Source: Longimicrobium sp. (GTDB lineage: Bacteria > Gemmatimonadota > Gemmatimonadetes > Longimicrobiales > Longimicrobiaceae). From it: a stretch of 64,000 nt of DNA. The stretch spans positions 1-64,000 of the forward strand of contig NZ_DASVSF010000071.1 of the NCBI RefSeq assembly GCF_036388275.1, written 5' to 3'. Under the pieces are notes generated by a model. That model saw only the letters and a list, made by a program, of their open reading frames with translations. It had not been told where the DNA came from and searched no databases. Shown here in pieces: positions 58,423-64,000 of the stretch. The translations under genes and the position numbers were made by a program. Each line of letters opens with the position of its first letter. Within the stretch, counting starts at the first letter, position 1.

Positions 58423-59514
58423 TCAGCCCGGACGCGGTGCCGAGCGCTTCTGCGCGGCCGCGGCCAGGATGGCGTCCGCCAGCGGCTCCGAGCCGAAGCG
58501 CACCGGGTCGGTCACCGGGAGCCCTGTCTCCTCCGCCGTGCGCGCGATGGCGTCTCGTGCGGCGGCCTCGTCCATGTCGAAGGTGACGAGCGAGATTCCG
58601 ATCACCTTCGCGGGCCGCAGCGGCGCGATGGCGCTCTCGCAGATGGTGATCATCTCCGGCACCGTGGGGAGCGGCATCCACGAGTACACGCCGCCGCCGC
58701 CGTACGGGCAGCTGCGCGTGGGCTGGTGGCACAGGATCATCCCGTCTGGCATGGACCCGTGCAGCAGCCCCAGGGTGACGCCCGAGTAGCCCGGGTGCAC
58801 CAGCGAGCCCTGGCCCTCCACCAGCACCACGTCGTTGCCCTCCGCGGCCTGCAGCACCAGCCGCTCTGCCGCGCCGCTGATGAAGTCGGCCACCACGGCG
58901 TCGACGGCGATCCCCCATCCCTCGATCAGAATCCCCGTCTGCCCCGTGGCCGCGAAGCCCACCTTCGTGCCGCGCCGGGTGAGCGCGTCGCGGATGTGCA
59001 GCCCGGCGGTCATCTTGCCGATGTTGCAGTCGGTGCCCACGGTAAGCACGGTGTAGGCGTCCACGTTCCGCGCCCGCCCGTTGCTCACGGGCAGGTCCGT
59101 CGGCGGTTTGCGCAGATCGTGGATGGGCACGCCGCGCTCCGCCGCCAGGCTGGCGAGCTCGGGGTCGTCGGAGATGTGCGAGTGAAGCCCCGCGACGATG
59201 GGCAGCCCGGCGGCGATCGCCTGACGCAGCATCGGCCGCCACTCGAGTGGAAGCGCGCCCCCCTGCGGCGCGATGCCGATGAGCAGGGCGGTGGGCCCCA
59301 GCGCCAGCCCGTCGTCCAGCGTTCCGACGATGGGAATGCCGCCCCCGAATCCAAGGACGTCCTGCACGGTCTTGCCGGCCAGGCGCGAGTCCATCACGCC
59401 CAGCACGCGGTCGGGGAGGAAGCGGACGGCGCTGTTGGCCGTCTTGCTGGTCAGTGGCCCGAACTGCCCCTCGGCCACCACCAGGTAGCGGTACGTCGTC
59501 AGGTCGTGATTCAT
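58423..59514 (-). CDS. DUF1611 (DgcN-like) P-loop protein
   Basis: The protein has 363 residues. The N-terminal domain (residues about 1-135) is followed by a P-loop VGTDCNIGKMTAGLHIRDAL. The later VLVEGQGSLVHPGYSGVTLG, CHQPTR and PYGGGGVYSWMPLP match the DUF1611 family. Some members (DgcN) act with an enolase-like partner in D-glutamate use via N-acetylation. That partner is not next to it here, so substrate is unproven. Confidence 0.85.
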   Translation of the reverse strand: MNHDLTTYRYLVVAEGQFGPLTSKTANSAVRFLPDRVLGVMDSRLAGKTVQDVLGFGGGIPIVGTLDDGLALGPTALLIGIAPQGGALPLEWRPMLRQAIAAGLPIVAGLHSHISDDPELASLAAERGVPIHDLRKPPTDLPVSNGRARNVDAYTVLTVGTDCNIGKMTAGLHIRDALTRRGTKVGFAATGQTGILIEGWGIAVDAVVADFISGAAERLVLQAAEGNDVVLVEGQGSLVHPGYSGVTLGLLHGSMPDGMILCHQPTRSCPYGGGGVYSWMPLPTVPEMITICESAIAPLRPAKVIGISLVTFDMDEAAARDAIARTAEETGLPVTDPVRFGSEPLADAILAAAAQKRSAPRPG

Positions 59515-59523
59515 CGGACGGGG

Positions 59524-59629
59524 AAGTGCGTGAGTGCGTGAAGTGCGTTAGTGCGTTTTTGATCCGGGCGTGCGCGAGCGGTGGTGCGCGAGGCGATCAC
59601 TTCCGCACTCACGCACTAACGCACTCACG
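59524..59629. repeat. AGTGCGT tandem repeats in inverted arrangement
   Basis: AGTGCGT units run at 59524-59555 and CGCACT units at 59604-59627, forming an imperfect inverted pair between the DUF1611 and AI-2E genes. The same motif is found after 21243 and 36524. Confidence 0.75.
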
Positions 59630-59631
59630 TA

Positions 59632-60819
59632 CTATCTCGGTGCCGAACCGGCCTCCTCGAGCATGGACGGAATGCTCACCGACGCCCCTTCCAGCCTCAT
59701 GGACGATTCCGGGACGCGGACCTCGGCCGGGGCGTCGCGGACGAAGCGGCGGAAGCCCTTTCCTTCCAGCAGCCGGTGTACGTAGATCCGGCGGATGATC
59801 ACCATGAGCGAGGCCAGCACCGGCACCGCCACCAGCAGGCCGATGGGGCCCAGCAGGTCGGCCATGATCAGCACGCTCAGTATGGTGAGCACCGGCGGCA
59901 GGTGCACGCGCCGCTCCATGATCAGCGGGTGCACGAAGTTGGCTTCGATCAGGTGCACCACCACCCCCAGCAGCACCACCAGCCATGCCTGCACCGCGCC
60001 CCCCGCACCCAGGACGAAGAGGGCGGGGAGCAGCGTCGACACCAGGCTTCCGAAGAACGGCACCATCACCACCACGCCCGTGAACACGCCGAACGCCAGC
60101 GCGAACGGCACGTTCAGCAGTTCCAGGCCGATCCAGGTGAGCACGCCCAGGAACACCATGGCCAGGAACTGCCCCCCGATCCACGCGCGGAGCGACTTGC
60201 CCAGGTCCGCCAAAATGTCGCGCACCAGCTCGCGGTGCACCGGCGGCGCGAGCAGCACCACGCCCTCGCGGTACAGCTCGGGGCGCAGCGCCATGTAAAT
60301 CCCCATCACCATCACGCTGACCAGATTGATGAGGAAGTGCAGCGTGTCGAAGACGACGGGAAAGATGCCCGCGGCGAAGCGCCCCGCGTTGTCGGCCACG
60401 GTGGATAGCTGCTCGTTCAGCCGTTCGGGCGGCAGCACCGTCGCGAGCAGGGGATACCGCTCCACCAGGTCGCGAAGGCTGGCCGTCCACACCTGGATCT
60501 GCCCGGGGAGCGCCGTGATCAGCGCCTGCGTCTGCCGGGCCACCGGCGGCAGCACCAGCCAGCCGACGGCGAACGCCCACAACCCCGTCAGCGCCAGGGC
60601 GACGAGCAGCCCCGCCGCCCGGGGCAGCCGCGCGCGCTCTTCCAGAAAGCCGATGATGGAGCCCAGGTACAGCGCAAAGAGGGCCGCCACGAAGAACAGC
60701 AGCAGCACCTGCGCGACGCTGTAGACGAAGAGCAGCAGCAGCACCGCCGCCACCGCCGCCGTGAGCACGGCGAAGGGAGACGGTCGGGGCGGGTTCTGCT
60801 GTCGGTCGGCGGAGCTCAT
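59632..60819 (-). CDS. AI-2E family transporter (permease)
   Basis: The protein has 395 residues with about eight membrane spans and a central soluble loop. Typical blocks: LLLFVYSVAQVLLLFFVAAL, FLGVLTWIGLELLNVPFALA (then FGVFTGVVVMVPFFGS), and VVVHLIEANFVHPLIMERRV. The family includes TqsA and sodium/proton antiporters, so 'AI-2 export' is only a family label. ATG 60819 gives an N-terminus of MSSADRQQNPP before the first span. Confidence 0.93.
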   Translation of the reverse strand: MSSADRQQNPPRPSPFAVLTAAVAAVLLLLFVYSVAQVLLLFFVAALFALYLGSIIGFLEERARLPRAAGLLVALALTGLWAFAVGWLVLPPVARQTQALITALPGQIQVWTASLRDLVERYPLLATVLPPERLNEQLSTVADNAGRFAAGIFPVVFDTLHFLINLVSVMVMGIYMALRPELYREGVVLLAPPVHRELVRDILADLGKSLRAWIGGQFLAMVFLGVLTWIGLELLNVPFALAFGVFTGVVVMVPFFGSLVSTLLPALFVLGAGGAVQAWLVVLLGVVVHLIEANFVHPLIMERRVHLPPVLTILSVLIMADLLGPIGLLVAVPVLASLMVIIRRIYVHRLLEGKGFRRFVRDAPAEVRVPESSMRLEGASVSIPSMLEEAGSAPR

Positions 60820-60930
60820 GGCTGTAGCGATCTCGGCGCACGTTGGGGCGAAGCGTAACCTACGCGCCCCCACCGTCGAGGAGAAGTGCGGCAGGCGTGA
60901 GAAGGGTGTGATCGGGTCGAGACACAACGC

Positions 60931-60958
60931 TTGACATCTAAGCGGCGGGAAACATACT
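60931..60958 (+). promoter_or_regulatory. Promoter for TonB-C-like lipoprotein gene
   Basis: Perfect -35 TTGACA (60931-60936), 16-nt spacer, -10 CATACT (60953-60958). It lies 78 nt before the start at 61036. Confidence 0.65.
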
Positions 60959-61035
60959 TTGGTTCGGGGGCGTGCATTCTTCTTCCCGAGCAATCTTTCT
61001 GCACAATCACGATATTCACGAATAAGGAGATGAGG

Positions 61036-61590
61036 ATGAATCGACATCGCTTCGGGTTAGCCCTTGCATCCGCCGCGTTTCTGGTTGTGACCGGATGCGG
61101 GGATGGAGCGGCAGAAGAGGAACGGGCTTCACCGCTAGCGGCGAGCAGGTCCGCCGTGCAGGACCGGCGGATCGCGTCGCAGAAGGTTCAGCAGCTCTCC
61201 GGTCTAAGCAGCCTTCCCCACCCGGACGACAACGTACTCGGGGCCGCGCTGCGGAGACATTACCCTGCCGAGCTGCGCGGCGGCGGAATCTCCGGTTCCG
61301 TGCTGATCGATGTGGCCGTGAACGACCGGGGGCACGTTGAATCTGCTCGCGCGGTGGCGCCCGCATCCCTTCCCAACCCCACAGATGAGCACCGAATCGT
61401 TGTCCGGGAGCGAGTGCCGGGCTCGCGCGACCTCGTGGAGCGGGAACTTGCCCTTAGGTACGACACGCGCTTTGCCCCCGCGGCTGAAGCGGCCCTGCGC
61501 GAGGTTCCGTTCCGCCCCGCTATGCGCGATGGTCGTGCGGCGCCCTTCACGATTCGGATGACTGTCACCTTCACGCCACCGGTCGACTGA
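61036..61590 (+). CDS. TonB C-terminal-like domain lipoprotein
   Basis: The protein has 184 residues. AAGGAG (61024-61029) is 6 nt before ATG 61036. The lipobox VTGC (Cys21) follows MNRHRFGLALASAAFLV. Residues about 85-184 resemble a TonB C-terminal domain: ISGSVLIDVAVNDRGHVESA, AAEAALREVPFRPAMRDGRA and MTVTFTPPV. Without a membrane-spanning TonB N-terminus it is probably a stand-alone periplasmic domain. The downstream gene encodes a secreted Cys peptide, and the two may form an operon. Confidence 0.75.
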   Translation: MNRHRFGLALASAAFLVVTGCGDGAAEEERASPLAASRSAVQDRRIASQKVQQLSGLSSLPHPDDNVLGAALRRHYPAELRGGGISGSVLIDVAVNDRGHVESARAVAPASLPNPTDEHRIVVRERVPGSRDLVERELALRYDTRFAPAAEAALREVPFRPAMRDGRAAPFTIRMTVTFTPPVD

Positions 61591-61636
61591 AGCGTTGGCG
61601 CCCTCCTTCAATCCCCAAACCCTCACTCGAAAAGCA

Positions 61637-61873
61637 ATGAATCGGCACTTGTTTAAAGCCGGCCGTAGCGCCCGCCGAAGCCTCGTCCGCGGTGCGGGAC
61701 TCATGATCCTGGTCGCCATCGTCCCCCAAGACGCGTTTGCGTGCCTCGAACTCTGCAAGGAGAAGTTCGGGTATTTCCTTAAGACCCGCGACGGCAACAC
61801 TTACGAGTTGGAGTCCTGCTCGGAGCGATGGAACAGCGCGGGTGGAATCACGACTACCTGCTACTATAGTTAG
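61637..61873 (+). CDS. Small secreted protein with four Cys (78 aa)
   Basis: ATG 61637. A basic N-region (MNRHLFKAGRSARRSLVRG) precedes a hydrophobic core (AGLMILVAIVP) and cleavage near DAFA, giving a mature chain that begins CLELCKEKFG. Four Cys at 36, 40, 61 and 75 could form two disulfides. It ends ITTTCYYS. No family is recognised. It follows the TonB-like lipoprotein by 46 nt and is closed by a hairpin. Confidence 0.68.
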   Translation: MNRHLFKAGRSARRSLVRGAGLMILVAIVPQDAFACLELCKEKFGYFLKTRDGNTYELESCSERWNSAGGITTTCYYS

Positions 61874-61900
61874 GCTTGATCTCTATTTACACGAGTGATC

Positions 61901-61928
61901 GCGGGGCCGGCATCGTTGCCGGCCCCGC
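61901..61928. terminator. Bidirectional hairpin terminator
   Basis: Perfect 11-bp arms GCGGGGCCGGC / GCCGGCCCCGC with 6-nt loop, then CTTGTTATT on the plus side. It lies between the Cys peptide gene and the convergent pspA. Confidence 0.85.
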
Positions 61929-61953
61929 CTTGTTATTGCTGGCCAACCCGCGC

Positions 61954-62895
61954 TCAGCCGCGGTTCAGGGCGTCGATGCGGGCGGCCAAGTCCGCGTCGG
62001 CCAGGTTGCCGCCGCCGTGCGCCTGGGTCGCGTCCGCCGGAGGGGGCGGCGCGAAAGCCGTGCGCTCGGCCGCCGTGTGCGCGCCCGCGTCGTCGTCCAC
62101 CAGTTCGGCGTCGTGCACCGACAGGTCCTGCGGCTGCGCGGCCGGCTGGCCGGCGCCCAGGCGCGGTGCGCCCGACCCCTGCGGCAGGGCGGGCTGCGCG
62201 GCGCCGGGGGCAAGCCCCAGCCCGGCCTTGGCCTTCAGCTCCAGCAGCCGGTACTCCACGTCGGCGCTGCCGCCGCCGGCCTCCAGCGCGCGGAACTGCT
62301 TTTCCAGCGGGTCGCCCGAGAGCTCTTCCGACACCTCGGCGGCGGCCAGCGCCAGGCGCTCGTTGTGCTCGATCTTCTGCGCCATCCGCTCGAACGTCTC
62401 GAACGCCGACGTGTCGGACAGGCCGGCCATCGTTTCGTGGATGCGGCGCTGCGCCTGCGCGCGCTTCTGCTTGGCGATCAGCAGGTTCTTCTTGCGCTGC
62501 GCCTCCTCGATCTTCACCTGCAGCTGCCGCAGCGCGTCCTTCACCTTTTCGGTGTCGGCCACCTGCCGCTGCCAGGTCTCGTGCATGCTCTGGGCGCGCT
62601 GCGCGTACTCCTGCTGGCGCATCAGCGCCTGGCGGGCCAGGTCGTCGCCCCCCTGCTGAACGGCCAGCATGGCGCGGCGCTCCCACTCCTGCGCCTGGCG
62701 GGCCTCGGCGTCTACCTGCGACTTGAGCTTGCGCTCTTCGGCGATGGCGAGTGCCACCTCCTGCTTGGCCCGGGTCTGCTGCTCTCGCATGTCGATGATG
62801 ACCTGCTCGAGCATCTTCTCCGGGTTCTCCGCCTGGGCGATCAGGTCGTTCAGGTTCGACCGGACCAGCATCTTGAGCTTCGTGAAGATCCCCAT
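61954..62895 (-). CDS. pspA: PspA/IM30 membrane-stress protein
   Basis: The protein has 313 residues. The ATG at 62895 starts MGIFTKLKMLVRSNLNDLIA, the classic membrane-binding amphipathic helix, then AENPEKMLEQVIIDMREQ and long coiled-coil helices (to about residue 215). The last 90 residues are Ala/Pro/Gly/Gln-rich and disordered, longer than E. coli PspA. It protects the inner membrane by ESCRT-III-like polymers. It follows the YbjN-like gene by 88 nt on the same strand. Confidence 0.95.
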   Translation of the reverse strand: MGIFTKLKMLVRSNLNDLIAQAENPEKMLEQVIIDMREQQTRAKQEVALAIAEERKLKSQVDAEARQAQEWERRAMLAVQQGGDDLARQALMRQQEYAQRAQSMHETWQRQVADTEKVKDALRQLQVKIEEAQRKKNLLIAKQKRAQAQRRIHETMAGLSDTSAFETFERMAQKIEHNERLALAAAEVSEELSGDPLEKQFRALEAGGGSADVEYRLLELKAKAGLGLAPGAAQPALPQGSGAPRLGAGQPAAQPQDLSVHDAELVDDDAGAHTAAERTAFAPPPPADATQAHGGGNLADADLAARIDALNRG

Positions 62896-62983
62896 CGTCC
62901 TAGCCGTTCTGGGTCCTTTGGGTGCGCCGGGCCGTGCGGGGCCGGGCGTGCGCCGGACGTGTTGGTCAGCGAAAAGAAAGCCG

Positions 62984-63379
62984 TCAGCAGTCGCGGAACG
63001 TGGCCAGCGACTCCAGGTGTGTCGCGATCGCCATCTGGAACGAGTCGACGGTAGCCTGGAACTCATTGAAGTCCAGGTTTTCCAGCTCCATCGACTCGGT
63101 GAGGATCACGTCGTCCTGCTCCAGCCCGTAGGCCGCGTGCACCAGGTCGGTGGCGTTGGCCTCCAGCAGGCGGCGGTACAGCTCGGTGCACTTCTGCCCG
63201 TCCTTCGGCGCGTCGAGCACCTTCAGGCGGAACACCAGCAGCGGCGGTGCATGGCTGATCACCAGGGGCGCGCCTCCATCGGGCTCGCCGGGGTAGGCCA
63301 GCCACATGCCATCGTCTACTTCCTCGTACCCCATTTCCATGCGGTTCAGGAAGTTCACCACGTCCTCGCGGGTCACCAT
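62984..63379 (-). CDS. YbjN-like / CesT-fold protein
   Basis: The protein has 131 residues. Its layout (MVTREDVVNFLNRMEMGYEE, LVISHAPPLLVFRLKVLD, ELYRRLLEANATDLVHAAYG, then DDVILTESMELENLDFNEFQ) matches the YbjN/type III secretion chaperone-like fold. Such proteins often sit near stress or envelope genes. It overlaps the coiled-coil gene by 1 nt and precedes pspA, forming one group. Confidence 0.82.
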   Translation of the reverse strand: MVTREDVVNFLNRMEMGYEEVDDGMWLAYPGEPDGGAPLVISHAPPLLVFRLKVLDAPKDGQKCTELYRRLLEANATDLVHAAYGLEQDDVILTESMELENLDFNEFQATVDSFQMAIATHLESLATFRDC

Positions 63380-63666
63380 CAGGGGCTCTCCGATTGGGGT
63401 TCGTTCGCGGGCGGCGGAAGCTGGCCGGCGGATGGGCCGTCGCCCTTGGACAGCAGGCGCATCATGAACGACTGCTCCTCGCTCAGGCGCCGCACCTCGG
63501 ACTGCAGGGTATCCATCTCCTCACGAAGCCGGCGGATCTGCGCGTCGCGCCCCGCCAGCTCGTGTCCGTCGCCGCCGGGCCAGGCCGACACCACCCAGCG
63601 GGCCACCAGGCCGGCGACCAGGATGGTCAGGAGTACGGAAAACGGGATCATCATCATTCGATTCAC
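63379..63666 (-). CDS. Small membrane-anchored coiled-coil protein (PspB-like in layout)
   Basis: The protein has 95 residues. MNRMMMIPFSVLLTILVAGL is a membrane anchor, followed by a Gly-rich turn and a coiled coil (RDAQIRRLREEMDTLQSEVR, then RLSEEQSFMMRLL). The tail is Pro-rich. The size and order resemble PspB, a small PspA-system partner, but sequence identity to PspB is not evident. It is the first gene of the group ending in pspA. Confidence 0.72.
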   Translation of the reverse strand: MNRMMMIPFSVLLTILVAGLVARWVVSAWPGGDGHELAGRDAQIRRLREEMDTLQSEVRRLSEEQSFMMRLLSKGDGPSAGQLPPPANEPQSESP

Positions 63667-64000
63667 CTGACCGGATACGCGTCGCCCCAGGACAAAGTTT
63701 CACCTTGGAGCGGCCGTGTCCAGCGGGCGAAGGGGCCCCTCCCCCAGCCCCTCCCCCGGCAAACTGCGCCGGGAGAGGGGAGAACTTCGAACGGAATGAG
63801 ATGGGGTGCGTCGCAGGCTGCGGCAGCCCCCTCTCCCGGCCTCTCCCCCGCAAACCGCGCGGGAGAGAGGAGAACTTCGCACCGGGTTCGACTGGGTGCG
63901 CCGCATCCCGCGACAGCCCCCTCCCCCCGGCCCCCGCCCCGCTGCGCAGGGGAGGGGGAGACCTTCGATGCGCTTCTGCTGGCCTGGCACACCGGGCTGG
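63667..64000. repeat. Intergenic hairpin repeats at the right edge
   Basis: There is no gene here. Three G/C-run hairpins (about 63737-63780, 63829-63872, 63917-63960). The last has four C-runs, so G4 potential on the minus strand. Only the first 40 bp upstream of 63666 look unique. Confidence 0.8.

Overview
The window is one contiguous piece of a very GC-rich bacterial chromosome. Bacterial Shine-Dalgarno sites, many GTG/TTG starts, lipoprotein signals, outer-membrane beta-barrel proteins and a LolA-like protein point to a diderm (Gram-negative-type) organism. The gene mix and the many G/C-run hairpin repeats between genes look most like Gemmatimonadota, possibly a Longimicrobium relative. 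That assignment is inference from style, not from a marker-gene comparison. No rRNA, tRNA or CRISPR array was recognised.

Layout. 1-0.4 kb: a transposase tail and repeats. 0.4-7.8 kb: phosphate uptake, with a minus-strand Pit/DUF47 pair divergent from pstS-pstC-pstA-pstB-phoU; 11-bp phased GTTAC repeats lie in the shared control region. 7.8-8.0 kb: a candidate structured small RNA with its own promoter and intrinsic terminator. 8.2-9.8 kb: an AbiEi/AbiEii toxin-antitoxin pair of lower GC, preceded by two inverted-repeat operators. 9.9-26.3 kb: mostly housekeeping genes (Bcp, MBL hydrolase, purN-purH, larC, der-plsY-gpsA-merR, LolA-like, yajQ, hemL, SpoIID-like). 27-29.2 kb: a barrel protein, an oxidoreductase and a ferritin-like protein. 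29.4-31.6 kb: a self-contained unit with promoter, beta-propeller lipoprotein, membrane-anchored thioredoxin-like protein, a 64-residue secreted six-cysteine peptide, and a terminator hairpin. 31.7-36.5 kb: rpmE, prfA, prmC, ylbF-like, then a CDP-alcohol phosphatidyltransferase beside inositol-phosphate synthase, suggesting inositol phospholipid synthesis.

37-49.7 kb is accessory metabolism: two amidohydrolases, a CDF metal exporter, a methyltransferase/FAD-reductase pair, a beta-lactamase-fold lipoprotein, an orphan TacT-like GNAT protein, three tandem paralogous 57-64-residue proteins, a small protein fused by overlap to a sirtuin, a two-barrel outer-membrane protein and an Asp/Glu racemase. 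49.9-53.8 kb is copper homeostasis on the minus strand: csoR and thioredoxin, then copZ-cupredoxin-copA behind a promoter with a CsoR-like operator. 53.9-63.7 kb holds RNase D, several small proteins including an orphan antitoxin-like peptide, a YggX-like protein, a 30-residue peptide with 14 cysteines, a DUF1611 protein, an AI-2E family permease, a TonB-C-like lipoprotein with a secreted cysteine peptide, and a pspA/YbjN/coiled-coil envelope-stress-like group.

Gaps between genes are largely filled by three dispersed repeat families: G/C-run hairpins with G-quadruplex potential, GTCATCC-ended inverted-repeat elements, and short AGTGCGT tandem repeats. The most original material is the propeller/thioredoxin/Cys-peptide unit, the 14-cysteine peptide, the small RNA after phoU and the triplicated small-protein operon.
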